A stretch of DNA of 64,000 bases from Lachnospiraceae bacterium (GCA_017396555.1 JAFQLS010000025.1:1-64000), one strand, 5' to 3'. Shown: positions 46,291 through 56,357, counted from the first letter of the stretch. Notes: generated from the sequence alone by a model not told the origin. Numbers and translations are program-made.

Positions 46291-48458
46291 ATGTATGATA
46301 TAGATGTAGAAATATTAGCACCGGCTGGCTCATATGAAAGCATAAAAGCTGCAATAAATGCAGGAGCAGATGCGGTATATGTTGGTGGAAGTAAGTTTGG
46401 AGCAAGAGCATATGCTGACAATCCGCAAGAGGATATGCTGCTTGAAGCTATTGATTATGTTCATTTGCACAATAAAAAAATATATTTGACAGTTAATACA
46501 CTGCTTAAAAGCAAAGAACTTAAAAATGAGCTTTATGAGTATATTTTACCTTATTACACAAGAGGATTAGATGCTGTAATAGTACAGGACTTGGGAGTTT
46601 TAAAATTTGTTAAAGAAAATTTTCCGGGACTTGATATACATGCAAGCACACAGATGGTTATTACGGGATATGACGGTGCTAAATTATTAGAAGAACTTGG
46701 GGCGACCAGAATAGTAACCGCGAGGGAATTATCATTTGAAGAAATAAAAGAAATACGAAATAATTGTAATGTGGAAATAGAAAGCTTTGTTCATGGAGCT
46801 CTTTGCTATTGCTATTCAGGACAATGTCTTATGAGTAGTATGTTTGGAGGCAGAAGTGGTAATCGTGGCAGATGTGCACAGCCCTGCAGGTTACCTTATG
46901 ATGTGAAAATAAAGGTGGAATATTAAACAAGGGTGAGGATAAATATGTCCTGAGTCCAAAGGATATGTGTACCATTAAGATTTTACCTGAAATTATAGAA
47001 TCAGGTGTATATTCGTTGAAAATAGAAGGACGTATGAAGAGTCCTGAATACACAGCAGGAGTCGTAAGTATATATAGAAAATATGTTGATTTACTTAAGA
47101 AAAATGGACCGAAAAAATATCACGTAGAGGATAAAGATTATAAGAAACTTGAACAGATTTATAGTAGAAGTGGTTTTAACGAAGGTTATTACAAACAACA
47201 CAATGGTAAAAATATGATGACGTTTAAGAAACCTTCATATTCAGGGCAAAATGAAGAGCTTATTAAAGAGATAAATTCACGATTTGTTGCTTTAGACAAA
47301 AAATTAAAGCTTGATGGTTATATTAGAATTGCTGAGGATGAACCAATTATTTTAACAATTTCATTTGAAGATAAATATGTAACATTATATGGTACTCAGC
47401 CTCTTGAAGCTTTAAAACAACCAATTACAGAAGAAAATGTTATTAAACAGATTAGCAAGACAGGAAATACCCCATATATATTTGGCAGTTTAACTGTAGA
47501 TATTTCAGGAAATGTATTTGTTCCGGTTAAAGAACTTAATGAACTGAGGAGAAAAGCAATTGACAGTTTGACAGAAGAATTGCTGTCAGGATACAGAAGA
47601 ATTATTGAACCGGTGAAGATGGATAGTAGTATTGATAATATTTCAAAAAATGAAATTTTTAAAATAAATTGTCTTGTTAGTAATTATGAACAATTCAAAA
47701 TATGTGCAGAGAATAAATATATTGATAATATATACATTTCTCTTGATACTATGGATGTTTCGGAAGCTATGGTTGAAATGTGTCATAATAAAAATAAAAA
47801 GATTTTATTGGCATTACCATATATATTTAGAAAAGAAGCTAAAAGTTATTTTAAAGACAAGATAGAATATATAAATTCGTTAGGTATTGATGGGTTATTG
47901 ATTAGAAATGTTGATGAAATACATTTTGCAAAGACAAACTTTGTGGGAATTCCTATGATATTTGACTATTATCTATATTCTATGAACGATGAAGCTGTTA
48001 GAAGTAATCTTAAGCTTGGAGCTATAGGGTATACGGAGTCGGTTGAACTTAATTTTAAGGAACTTAAGGATAAAGAAGTTTCGTGTGGTGAAATTATTGT
48101 ATATGGGTATATTCCGCTTATGGTTACAGCGGGATGCATAAATAAAAATCTGTCAAAATGTACAAGGACAAATGAGAAATATCTGCTTATTGACAGATAC
48201 AAGACAGAATTCAAGGTGAAAAATATCTGCAGATTTTGTTATAATCTTATATATAATAGTCTTCCGATATCGTTGTTGTCTGTTGATAGTGAGGTTAAGA
48301 GAGTTTTGCCAAGCAGCATAAGACTTCAGTTTGTTGATGAAACGGCGAGAGAAGCAGAAGAAATTATAGATAAATATGTTAAAACATTTATTTATAATGA
48401 ACAAGTGGGAGAAATAGAACCCTCTACGAGAGGGCATTTTAAGAGAGGTATAGAATAG
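46291..48458 (+). pseudogene. U32-family peptidase split by a frameshift
   Basis: The first frame (46291-46926) carries the U32 core: EILAPAGSYESIKAAINAGADAVYVGG-like start, SFVHGALCYCYSGQC and GNRGRCAQPCRLPYD, then runs into a TAA. The second (46965-48458; homology resumes just upstream at GGILNKGEDKYVLSPKD) continues the same protein to its C-terminal domain. Restoring one A in the AAAA run near 46903-46906 would give one frame of ~720 residues. U32 proteins include collagenase-like and tRNA/rRNA hydroxylation factors (TrhP, RlhA); the long C-terminus is like the latter. It may be a true mutation or a homopolymer sequencing error. The second frame overlaps the start of the next gene by one base. 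Confidence 0.85.
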
Positions 48459-49789
48459 TGGTAAATGTGTATTTAACAACTGCAAAATATATGATTTTAT
48501 TTTTGATGGCATTTTATACATATAGTAGTTTTTATGCATTAAGAAATTCAGATAAACAAAATCTGAAAAAAGTATATATTTGGCAGATGATAATAATATA
48601 TTTGATGCATTTTATTGGATTTACGGTAATTTATCTGAATGTAGAAAATGACACGGTCATATTGTTCTATGGCGTACAGGTTATTTATTTTATAGTTACA
48701 ATGGGATTTTCAAATATATTTTACGAAAAACGTGTAAACAAGATTGTTCTTAATAATATGTGTATGTTATTGTCCGTAGGATTTATGATACTTACCAGAT
48801 TGTCTTATACAAAGGCTATAAGGCAGTTTGAAATTTTGGTATTTGCAACAATTATATACCTTATAATTCCTAAATTGATAACTTTGATGAAAAATCTTAG
48901 AAAGCTTACATGGGTATATTGTGTTACCGGATTAGTATTATTATTGGTTGTTATGATAATTGGAAATGTGTCATATGGCGCTAAGTTATCAATTGATTTA
49001 TTTGGTTTTTCGTTCCAACCATCAGAAATTGTAAAAATGCTGTATGTATTTTTCTTGGGAGCATTTTTGTATAAAGAATGTAAATTTAAGCATATTATTA
49101 TTTCGGCGATATTTGCAGGTATTCACGTGCTGATATTGGTATGTTCTAGAGATTTAGGCAGTGCTTTGATATTTTTTGTTATATATTTAACTATGATTTA
49201 TATTGCTACCGGTAAGGCGGTATTATTATTTGGTGGTCTCCTTGCAGGAAGCGGAGCAGCTGTTATAGGATATAAATTATTTAGCCATGTCAGAGTTCGT
49301 GTTCTTGCTTATACAAATCCATGGAGTGTTATTGATAACGAGGGTTATCAGGTAACACAATCTTTATTTGCAATTGGTACAGGTGGATGGCTTGGGCTTG
49401 GACTTTGTAACGGTAAACCAAATAAAATTCCTGTTGTTGAAGAAGATTTTGTGTTTTCTGCGATAGCAGAAGAGCTAGGTGGATTTTTTGCTTTGTGTTT
49501 AATATTATTGTGCATGAGTACGTTTATGGCCTTCGTTAAGATTGCTTCTGTACAGATAGATGGATTTTATAAGCTTACAGCTATTGGATTAGCTGTTATG
49601 TATGGCTTTCAGAATATTTTAACTATAGGTGGCGCTATTAAATTTATACCTTCTACAGGAGTGACCTTGCCACTTGTTAGCTACGGAGGAAGTTCACTGC
49701 TTGCAACGATGATTTTATTTGGAATTTTCCAGGGTATAAATGGTGTCGGAGGAGAAATGTATGAAAAAATCAAAAAAGAACACAAATAG
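48458..49789 (+). CDS. SEDS-family glycosyltransferase (FtsW/RodA/SpoVE type)
   Basis: 443 residues from a GTG overlapping the upstream TAG. About ten membrane helices. SEDS motifs: FSFQPSEIVKMLYVFFLGAF in the middle, CSRDLGSALIFFVIYL, NPWSVIDNEGYQVTQSLFAIGTGGW and VTLPLVSYGGSSLL near the end. These proteins polymerise lipid II glycan strands together with a class B PBP, and such a gene overlaps its 3' end by 29 bases. I cannot say whether it serves division, elongation or sporulation. Confidence 0.92.
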   Translation: MVNVYLTTAKYMILFLMAFYTYSSFYALRNSDKQNLKKVYIWQMIIIYLMHFIGFTVIYLNVENDTVILFYGVQVIYFIVTMGFSNIFYEKRVNKIVLNNMCMLLSVGFMILTRLSYTKAIRQFEILVFATIIYLIIPKLITLMKNLRKLTWVYCVTGLVLLLVVMIIGNVSYGAKLSIDLFGFSFQPSEIVKMLYVFFLGAFLYKECKFKHIIISAIFAGIHVLILVCSRDLGSALIFFVIYLTMIYIATGKAVLLFGGLLAGSGAAVIGYKLFSHVRVRVLAYTNPWSVIDNEGYQVTQSLFAIGTGGWLGLGLCNGKPNKIPVVEEDFVFSAIAEELGGFFALCLILLCMSTFMAFVKIASVQIDGFYKLTAIGLAVMYGFQNILTIGGAIKFIPSTGVTLPLVSYGGSSLLATMILFGIFQGINGVGGEMYEKIKKEHK

Positions 49790-51176
49790 TCAGATATTAA
49801 AAATTTCATATGTCTTTGTTGGAATATTTTTGTGTATGATTTTGTATTTTTCATATTTTCAAATATTTGAAGGCAAAGAAGTGATTAACAACACCTACAA
49901 TAAACGTCAGGAAGTATTTGAAAAAATAACGATAAGAGGCAAAATTATTACTGAAAATGGAGAGGTTTTGGCAGAAACAGAGGTTGATTCGCAGGGAAAT
50001 GAAACCAGAGTATATAAATACGGAAGCCTTTTTAGTCATGCTGTTGGAATATCAACAAATGGTAAGATGGGTATAGAATTAAATCAGGATTATTCATTGC
50101 TTGGAAGTGATGTTAATGTTTTTGAAAAGGTTTCAAATGAATTTAAGGGCGAAAAGACTGCCGGAAATAATGTGATAACTACACTTGATGTAGAATTGCA
50201 GGAAGCTGCATATAATGCACTTGGCAACTATGACGGAGCGATAATTGTTATTGAGCCGGATTCAGGTAAAATACGTGCGATGGTTTCAAAGCCGGATTTT
50301 GATCCTAATACTATTGATGCTGATTGGGAGAATATAACTGGTGATGAAGAAAATTCCTGCCTTTTAAACAGGGCAACAAATGGTTTGTATACGCCAGGTT
50401 CTACATTCAAGATATTTACATTTCTTGAATATATAAGGGAAAATGCAAATTTTAGGGATTATGTATATAATTGTCAGGGGCGTATAAATGTTGGAGATAA
50501 TAGTGTGAGCTGTTACAATGGTATATGGCATGGTGAAGAGAATGTATTTGAAGCATTTGCTCATTCTTGTAATAGTTCCTTTGTAAATATGGGACTTAAG
50601 CTTGATATGAATAGTTTTTCAGATACTTGTAAGAAATTGTTCTTTAACAAGAATTTGCCTACAAAATTAGAGCATAAGCCAAGTAGCTTTGAACTTAATG
50701 AATCTTCTGGTGAATTTGAGATTATGCAGACGTCTATTGGTCAGGGTAAGACACTTGTAAGTCCGCTTCATATGTGTATGATTGCATCGGCAATTGCAAA
50801 TGATGGTGTATTGTATGAGCCATATATTGTATCAAAAATAACAAATCATAATGGTTATGAGGTTAATAAATATAAGCCTATAAAATACGGAGAAATATTT
50901 ACTAAGGAAGAAGTTGAAATTCTTAAAGAGGCTATGGGTGATGTGGTTGAATATGGAACAGGAACAAGACTTCAAACAGATAAATACGATGTATATGGAA
51001 AAACCGGAACAGCAGAGATAGATTCTGGTGATAATGCACATTCATGGTTTGTCGGATTTGCAGAAAATGATAATGAAAAGGTAGCAATTTGTGTGGTTAT
51101 GGAGGATATGCCGCCCGGAAGTACGTGGGCTGTGCCGGTGGCGGGGCAGGTACTTGAGGAATGTTTTTCTGAATAA
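49761..51176 (+). CDS. Class B penicillin-binding protein (transpeptidase)
   Basis: 471 residues. The ATG at 49761 follows GGAGGAGAAATGT. One N-terminal membrane anchor (about 12-34), then a short linker region and the transpeptidase domain (about 130-470): active Ser214 in STFK, SCNSS near 271, and KTGT at 414-417. It is shorter than FtsI or PBP2 (~580-700) because the N-terminal pedestal is reduced, like actinobacterial PbpA. It cross-links peptidoglycan and is paired with the upstream SEDS gene. Confidence 0.92.
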   Translation: MKKSKKNTNSQILKISYVFVGIFLCMILYFSYFQIFEGKEVINNTYNKRQEVFEKITIRGKIITENGEVLAETEVDSQGNETRVYKYGSLFSHAVGISTNGKMGIELNQDYSLLGSDVNVFEKVSNEFKGEKTAGNNVITTLDVELQEAAYNALGNYDGAIIVIEPDSGKIRAMVSKPDFDPNTIDADWENITGDEENSCLLNRATNGLYTPGSTFKIFTFLEYIRENANFRDYVYNCQGRINVGDNSVSCYNGIWHGEENVFEAFAHSCNSSFVNMGLKLDMNSFSDTCKKLFFNKNLPTKLEHKPSSFELNESSGEFEIMQTSIGQGKTLVSPLHMCMIASAIANDGVLYEPYIVSKITNHNGYEVNKYKPIKYGEIFTKEEVEILKEAMGDVVEYGTGTRLQTDKYDVYGKTGTAEIDSGDNAHSWFVGFAENDNEKVAICVVMEDMPPGSTWAVPVAGQVLEECFSE

Positions 51177-51178
51177 AC

Positions 51179-51207
51179 TTGCATAGATTTGGTAAATGAT
51201 GTATACT
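51179..51207 (+). promoter_or_regulatory. Promoter for the Nudix gene
   Basis: TTGCAT (51179-51184), 17-nt spacer, TATACT (51202-51207), following the PBP gene directly. Confidence 0.7.
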
Positions 51208-51252
51208 AAAAACAAGTCTTAGAGACACACCAATTGAACAGGAGGTTTTGCA

Positions 51253-51705
51253 ATGATAGAAGCAACGAGCTGTGGCGGTGTGGTTATTTTTCGTGGTAAG
51301 ATTTTACTTTTGTACAAGAATTATAAGAATAAGTATGAAGGTTGGGTTTTGCCAAAGGGAACCGTTGAAGAGGGCGAAGACTATAAGGAAACAGCACTTA
51401 GAGAAGTTCGCGAAGAGACGGGTGTTAATGCATCAATTATTAAGTATATTGGTAAGAGCGCGTATTCATTTACGACACCACAGGATATGGTTGAGAAGGA
51501 TGTACACTGGTATTTGATGATGGCAGATAGCTATTACAGTAAACCGCAACGAGAAGAATTTTTTATGGATTCAGGTTATTATAAGTTTCATGAGGCGTAT
51601 CATTTGTTAAAATTTTCAAATGAGAAACAGATTCTTGAAATGGCGTATAACGAATATCTGGATTTGAAAAAAAGTAACCTATGGGGTAGCAAGAAATATT
51701 TTTAA
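51253..51705 (+). CDS. Nudix hydrolase
   Basis: 150 residues. The Nudix box GTVEEGEDYKETALREVREETGV (given in part: GTVEEGED then REVREETG) fits GX5EX7REUXEEXGU near residues 36-58. It would cleave a nucleoside diphosphate-linked substrate with Mg2+; dinucleoside polyphosphate hydrolases have a similar KGTVE opening, but specificity is uncertain. AGGAGGTTTT precedes the ATG. A terminator hairpin begins at its stop. Confidence 0.92.
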   Translation: MIEATSCGGVVIFRGKILLLYKNYKNKYEGWVLPKGTVEEGEDYKETALREVREETGVNASIIKYIGKSAYSFTTPQDMVEKDVHWYLMMADSYYSKPQREEFFMDSGYYKFHEAYHLLKFSNEKQILEMAYNEYLDLKKSNLWGSKKYF

Positions 51706-51738
51706 AGGTGAATGGTTGAACGACTGTTCACCTTTTAA
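51704..51738 (+). terminator. Terminator after the Nudix gene
   Basis: AAAGGTGAA / TTCACCTTT arms (9 bp, 51704-51712 and 51727-51735) and a short T run, overlapping the stop codon. Confidence 0.75.
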
Positions 51739-51755
51739 ATATTGGAGGAAGGAAA

Positions 51756-52379
51756 ATGAACAATATTAATTATCAAAAGGAATTAGATAAAATAATTGAA
51801 AATATTGCTAAAGGTGATAAAATACCTACATTACTTATTCACAGTTGTTGCGCGCCTTGTAGCAGCTATGTACTTGAATATTTGTCTGAGTATTTTAGTA
51901 TAACTGTTTTGTATTATAATCCTAATATTTTTCCTAAAGAGGAATACGAATACAGAATAAGTGAGCAGAAGAAGCTGATAGATAATCTTCCGGTGAAAAA
52001 TGCAATACATTTCATTCCTACAGAATATGAGCCTGAAAAATTTCATCAGGCTATAAAGGGTCATGAAGATGATAAAGAGGGTGGCGAAAGATGTTTTATC
52101 TGCTACGAATTAAGACTTCGTGAGGCTGCGAAATATGCTGTGGAGGGTGATTTTGATTATTTTACCACCACCTTATCTATTAGTCCTATGAAAAATGCAC
52201 CTAAATTAAATGAAATTGGTCTTAAAGTTGGAGAAGAAATGGGAGTAAAATATCTGGTGTCTGATTTTAAGAAAAGAAATGGTTATAAAAGATCCGTGGA
52301 GTTGTCTAAAGAATATGGGTTGTACAGACAGGATTACTGTGGCTGCGTATATTCAAAACTGGAAAGAGATGGGCAGTAA
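51756..52379 (+). CDS. queH: Epoxyqueuosine reductase QueH
   Basis: 207 residues. QueH carries out the last step of queuosine synthesis on tRNA, replacing the cobalamin enzyme QueG. Family cysteines are present: Cys31-Cys32-x2-Cys35 (HSCCAPC), CFICYELRL near residue 114 and DYCGC near residue 196; these bind an Fe-S cluster and metal. Other queuosine genes are not in the window. TTGGAGGAAGG precedes the ATG. Confidence 0.92.
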   Translation: MNNINYQKELDKIIENIAKGDKIPTLLIHSCCAPCSSYVLEYLSEYFSITVLYYNPNIFPKEEYEYRISEQKKLIDNLPVKNAIHFIPTEYEPEKFHQAIKGHEDDKEGGERCFICYELRLREAAKYAVEGDFDYFTTTLSISPMKNAPKLNEIGLKVGEEMGVKYLVSDFKKRNGYKRSVELSKEYGLYRQDYCGCVYSKLERDGQ

Positions 52380-52538
52380 GTCTATTTCTTTCCAGTCATA
52401 TGATTGTGTTTTGAAAGGCTGAATTAACGTCTATGTGAAATATTAAGTTGTCCATGAGTATGCCTTTCTCGTGTAATGTACCGACCGAAACTTAAGTGTA
52501 GATCTTGAACCAGTGTCCAAGGAACGCTTCGCTTCTAG
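52380..52538. other. Intergenic stretch without recognised gene, GC-richer
   Basis: No convincing coding frame. Bases 52441-52540 are about 42% GC, clearly higher than the surrounding DNA, and the stretch ends at a strong bidirectional terminator. It could hold a short untranslated RNA on either strand or be an old gene remnant; I see no known family. Confidence 0.4.
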
Positions 52539-52574
52539 AAAAATAGAGTAGGTCGTTTGACCTACTCTATTTTT
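52539..52574 (-). terminator. Bidirectional terminator downstream of tRNA-Leu
   Basis: AAAAATAGAGTAGGTC / GACCTACTCTATTTTT perfect 16-bp arms with a 4-nt loop, giving a T run on both strands. It ends seven bases from the tRNA 3' end. Confidence 0.9.
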
Positions 52575-52580
52575 GTATAA

Positions 52581-52663
52581 TGCAGGAGATGGGACTTGAA
52601 CCCACACGTGGTTGCCCACGTCAGATTTTGAGTCTGATGCGTCTGCCATTCCGCCACTCCTGC
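52581..52663 (-). tRNA. tRNA-Leu (anticodon CAA)
   Basis: 83 nt on the minus strand. Acceptor stem GCAGGAG / CTCCTGC, anticodon stem TCAGA / TCTGA with loop CTCAAAA giving anticodon CAA (reads TTG), a long class II variable arm (CGTGGGCAACCACG), T arm with GGTTCAAGTCC, discriminator A. CCA is not encoded. It has its own promoter and terminator. Confidence 0.95.
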
Positions 52664-52674
52664 GTACTTGTAAA

Positions 52675-52703
52675 ATTTTATCATTCGATATGCAAAATGT
52701 CAA
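52675..52703 (-). promoter_or_regulatory. Promoter for tRNA-Leu
   Basis: On the minus strand: TTGACA (52703-52698), 17-nt spacer, TAAAAT (52680-52675), twelve bases before the tRNA. The divergent gene has an extended -10 TGTTATAAT at 52722-52730. Confidence 0.85.
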
Positions 52704-52765
52704 CCATATTTTTTAGATATGTGTTATAATATAAAAAGTGTAAAAAACGGAGGAAGATTTGTTAG

Positions 52766-53113
52766 ATGAAGTGTATAGAGTTTCAGAGATTAATTCCTGA
52801 TTTTATAAATGACAATATATTAAACGAAGATAAATACGAGTATTTAGAAGGTTTTATTGAACATTCAAAAGAGTGTCCGGAGTGTTATGATGAATTGGAA
52901 ATTCATTATATGATATTGGAAGGTCTTGATAAGCTTGAAAATGATTCGAAAACATCATTTAATTTTAAAGAAGAGCTGCGTATGAAACTTAATATGCATG
53001 AAGAAAATATTTATAATGAATTTAAGATTAATGTTATTGTTGGTGTTATTAATGTAATAGCCCAGATAACATTATTTGTCGGAATAATTATGTATTTTGT
53101 TAGGTTATTGTAA
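52766..53113 (+). CDS. Zinc-finger anti-sigma-like membrane protein
   Basis: 115 residues. The N-terminus has the anti-sigma zinc-binding pattern His33-x3-Cys37-x2-Cys40 (EHSKECPEC) with an earlier Cys3. One membrane helix closes the protein (about 88-112), leaving no extracellular sensor. Family members usually hold an ECF sigma factor until a signal arrives, but no sigma gene is adjacent; polA follows at 16 bases. It might instead be a small regulator of another kind. Confidence 0.78.
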   Translation: MKCIEFQRLIPDFINDNILNEDKYEYLEGFIEHSKECPECYDELEIHYMILEGLDKLENDSKTSFNFKEELRMKLNMHEENIYNEFKINVIVGVINVIAQITLFVGIIMYFVRLL

Positions 53114-53129
53114 ATTTGGAGGTTTTGTA

Positions 53130-55760
53130 ATGGATAAACTTGTACTTATTGATGGACATAGTATTATAAATAGAGCATTTTATGGTGTTCCGGATTTGAC
53201 GAATTCTCAAGGACTTCACACAAATGCTATTTATGGATTTTTAAATATTATGTTTAAGATTTTAGAGGAAGAAAATGCAAATAATTTAGTCGTAGCATTT
53301 GATGTTAAACATCCTACATTCAGACATGAGATGTTTGGTGAATACAAAGGCACTAGAAAGCCTATGCCTGAAGAACTTAGAGAGCAGGTTCCAGTATTGC
53401 AGGAAGTTCTAAGGGCTATGAATATAACAATAGCTACATTGCCGGGGTATGAAGCTGATGATATTATTGGAACTCTTGCAAAAAGAGCTGTTAAAGATGG
53501 TTACAACGTATCTGTTATTTCGGGAGACAGGGATTTGCTTCAGCTTGCGGATGCTAATATTCAAATTAGAATTCCAAAGACTAAGAGAGGTGGAACAGAG
53601 ATTGAAAACTATTATCCGGAGCAGGTTGAAGAGGAGTATCTTGTTTCGCCAATGGCTTTTATAGATGTTAAAGCTCTTATGGGAGATACTTCTGATAATA
53701 TCCCGGGCGTTCCGTCTGTAGGTGTTAAGACGGCAACAAAGCTTATCAGCACATATGGTTCACTTGATAAAGTTTATGAAAATATTGATGAAGTTAAACC
53801 TGAACGAATCAAGAATTTGCTTATTGAATACAAAGAACAGGCTTATTTAAGCAAGAAGCTTGCGACAATTAACACAGAGTCGCCTGTGGATGTAAATATT
53901 AAAACTTCAACAATTGATGCCATATATTCAGAAGAAGCATATGAATGGATTAAAAAACTTGAATTTAAGAGTATGCTTACAAAGTTTGATGTAGACACTA
54001 AACCTAATGAAATTGAACAGTTATTCAAATATGTAAGTGATTTTAATGAAGCTGAAAATATATTTAGTAAAGCAATTGTATCGACTAAAATAGGATTGTA
54101 TCCTGTTGTAGAGGGCAAAATGTTTGGCGTTGCACTTGCGATTGGTGAAGAAGATGTCTACTTTGTTGCAACGGAAGGTTTTATTACTGAAGGATATTTG
54201 ACAGACAAAATATATGAAATTATTAATAAAGTTGAAGAGGTTTCTTTTATTGATTTGAAACCAAATCTTAAGCTTATAAATACAGTCTATAGGAAAAATT
54301 TATTTGATGCATCAATCGCAGGATATTTATTAAACCCGCTTAAAGATACTTATAACTACGAAGATGTAGCAAGAGATTATATGAGTCTTACAGTTCCTTC
54401 GAAGGTGGAATTGCTTGGGAAGAGTAATTTTGAGCAGGCTATTGATAATAATCATGAAGCATTTCTTAAGGTTGTTTGTTACAATGCATATATAGCATTT
54501 GCCTCTGTTGATGTTCTTAAAGATAAACTTAAAGAATTCGGTATGTATGATTTGTTCGTAAATATTGAAATGCCAACGTTATTTGTACTTGATTCTATGG
54601 AAAAGTATGGTATTAAGGTTGAGCGAGAAGAACTGGATGAATATGGTAAAATGCTTGGGGAAAAAGTTTCTGCTATAGAAAAAAATATTTATTTACAGGT
54701 TGGAGAAGAATTCAATATTAATTCGCCAAAACAATTAGGAGAAATATTGTTTGAAAAAATGGGACTTAAGGGCGGAAAAAAGACCAAAACCGGTTATTCT
54801 ACATCGGCAGATGTACTTGAAAAGCTTGCTCCTGATTATCCTGTGATTAAAGATATATTAGAATATAGACAACTTACGAAATTAAAATCAACATATGCAG
54901 ATGGTCTGGTGACTTATATTGGTGAAGATGGAAGAATTCATGGTAAATTTAATCAGACTATTACTGCTACAGGAAGAATTAGCAGTACAGAACCTAATTT
55001 GCAGAATATTCCTATTAGAATGGAAATAGGCAAAGCAATAAGAAAGGTTTTTGTACCTGAGAAAGATTATGTGTTTATTGATGCGGACTATTCACAGATT
55101 GAATTACGAGTTCTTGCTCATATTTCAAATGATGAAAATCTTATAAATGCATATAGGAGTGCTAGTGATATTCATAGAATAACGGCTTCTAAAGTATTTA
55201 ATACACCTATGGAGCTGGTTACTGAGCAACAAAGAAGAAATGCAAAGGCAGTTAACTTTGGTATTGTTTATGGGATAAGTTCTTTTGGTCTTAGTCAGGA
55301 TTTAAGTATTAGCAGAAAAGAAGCTGGTGAATATATTCAGCAATATTTTGAAACGTATCCGGGAATTAAAGAATTTCTTGATGATACAGTCAAGAATGCT
55401 AAGGACAATGGATATGTAGCTACTATGTTTGGCAGGAGACGTCCTGTTCCTGAATTATCATCATCTAATTTTATGCAAAGACAGTTTGGTGAACGAATTG
55501 CTATGAATTCGCCTATACAGGGCTCGGCAGCTGATATAATTAAAATCGCTATGGTGAATGTGTATAATGCATTAAAAGAAAGAAATCTTAAGTCAAGACT
55601 TATACTTCAAGTGCATGATGAACTTTTGATAGAAGCTCATAAGGATGAGGTTGAAGAGGTTAAGAAGATTGTTGAAGATGAAATGATAAATGCAGCAAGT
55701 CTTGCAGTTGTTCTTGAAATTGATTTGAATTGTGGTGGCAACTGGCTTGAGGCACATTAG
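53130..55760 (+). CDS. polA: DNA polymerase I
   Basis: 876 residues. The ATG at 53130 follows TTGGAGG; an in-frame start at 53097 overlaps the upstream gene. Domains: 5' nuclease (1-290; DGHSIINRAFYG, GYEADDIIGTLAK, SGDRDLLQL, GDTSDNIPGVPSVGVKTA), a 3'-5' exonuclease-like domain (about 300-480) that lacks the DxE catalytic residues, and family A polymerase (about 500-876; DADYSQIELRVLAHIS, RRNAKAVNFGIVYG, QVHDELL). It fills gaps and removes RNA primers; proofreading is predicted to be absent, as in Bacillus. coaE follows at 18 bases. Confidence 0.97.
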   Translation: MDKLVLIDGHSIINRAFYGVPDLTNSQGLHTNAIYGFLNIMFKILEEENANNLVVAFDVKHPTFRHEMFGEYKGTRKPMPEELREQVPVLQEVLRAMNITIATLPGYEADDIIGTLAKRAVKDGYNVSVISGDRDLLQLADANIQIRIPKTKRGGTEIENYYPEQVEEEYLVSPMAFIDVKALMGDTSDNIPGVPSVGVKTATKLISTYGSLDKVYENIDEVKPERIKNLLIEYKEQAYLSKKLATINTESPVDVNIKTSTIDAIYSEEAYEWIKKLEFKSMLTKFDVDTKPNEIEQLFKYVSDFNEAENIFSKAIVSTKIGLYPVVEGKMFGVALAIGEEDVYFVATEGFITEGYLTDKIYEIINKVEEVSFIDLKPNLKLINTVYRKNLFDASIAGYLLNPLKDTYNYEDVARDYMSLTVPSKVELLGKSNFEQAIDNNHEAFLKVVCYNAYIAFASVDVLKDKLKEFGMYDLFVNIEMPTLFVLDSMEKYGIKVEREELDEYGKMLGEKVSAIEKNIYLQVGEEFNINSPKQLGEILFEKMGLKGGKKTKTGYSTSADVLEKLAPDYPVIKDILEYRQLTKLKSTYADGLVTYIGEDGRIHGKFNQTITATGRISSTEPNLQNIPIRMEIGKAIRKVFVPEKDYVFIDADYSQIELRVLAHISNDENLINAYRSASDIHRITASKVFNTPMELVTEQQRRNAKAVNFGIVYGISSFGLSQDLSISRKEAGEYIQQYFETYPGIKEFLDDTVKNAKDNGYVATMFGRRRPVPELSSSNFMQRQFGERIAMNSPIQGSAADIIKIAMVNVYNALKERNLKSRLILQVHDELLIEAHKDEVEEVKKIVEDEMINAASLAVVLEIDLNCGGNWLEAH

Positions 55761-55778
55761 TTATAGGATGTGAATGAT

Positions 55779-56357
55779 ATGGTTATTGGAATTACCGGCG
55801 GTGTTGGCTGTGGGAAATCCACGGTTATGTCTATAATGCAGGAAAAGTATAATTTTATTCTGCTTGAAGCGGATAAGATAGCTCACAAACTTATGGAACC
55901 GGGACAGCAGGTATACAATGAGATTGTTAATGTGTTTGGGAAGGATATTCTTGATGTTGATAGTTCTATTGACAGAAAAAAACTTGGAGAAATTGTTTTT
56001 TCTAATGAAGAGAAATTAAAAAAACTTGATGATATTGTGCATCCTGGGGTGAGAGAATATATTGAAAACAGAATAAACAAATCTATATCAGAAGAGAATT
56101 TTCTGATTGAATCGGCTATACTTGTAGAAGCTGGATATAAGAATATTTGTGATGAAATATGGTATATTTATGCGAGCGATGAAGTAAGGCGAGACAGACT
56201 AAAAAAAAGTAGGGGATATACAGATGAGAAGATTGATTCGATAATTAATAATCAGTCTTCAGAAGAAGAATTTATAAAAAATGCTGACAAAATAATAAAA
56301 AATGACAAAAATATAGAAAATACGACCTTGCAGATTGAAAAAATAGTGGAATTTTAA
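55779..56357 (+). CDS. coaE: Dephospho-CoA kinase
   Basis: 192 residues from the ATG at 55779; a GTG at 55770 sits too close to the AGGATGTG site. It phosphorylates dephospho-CoA in the last step of coenzyme A synthesis. P-loop GITGGVGCGKST at the N-terminus, ADKIAHKLMEPG near residue 32 and a lid with RRDRLKKSRGY. The polA-coaE pair is common in Firmicutes. Confidence 0.94.
   Translation: MVIGITGGVGCGKSTVMSIMQEKYNFILLEADKIAHKLMEPGQQVYNEIVNVFGKDILDVDSSIDRKKLGEIVFSNEEKLKKLDDIVHPGVREYIENRINKSISEENFLIESAILVEAGYKNICDEIWYIYASDEVRRDRLKKSRGYTDEKIDSIINNQSSEEEFIKNADKIIKNDKNIENTTLQIEKIVEF

Noticed and set aside
46900-46926. Programmed frameshift in the U32 peptidase
   Set aside because: No classical X-XXY-YYZ slippery heptamer or clear stimulatory structure; simple one-base loss fits better.
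52443-52703. 86-residue minus-strand frame
   Set aside because: It runs straight through tRNA-Leu; the translated GGMADASDSKSD phrase is the tRNA sequence read as protein.
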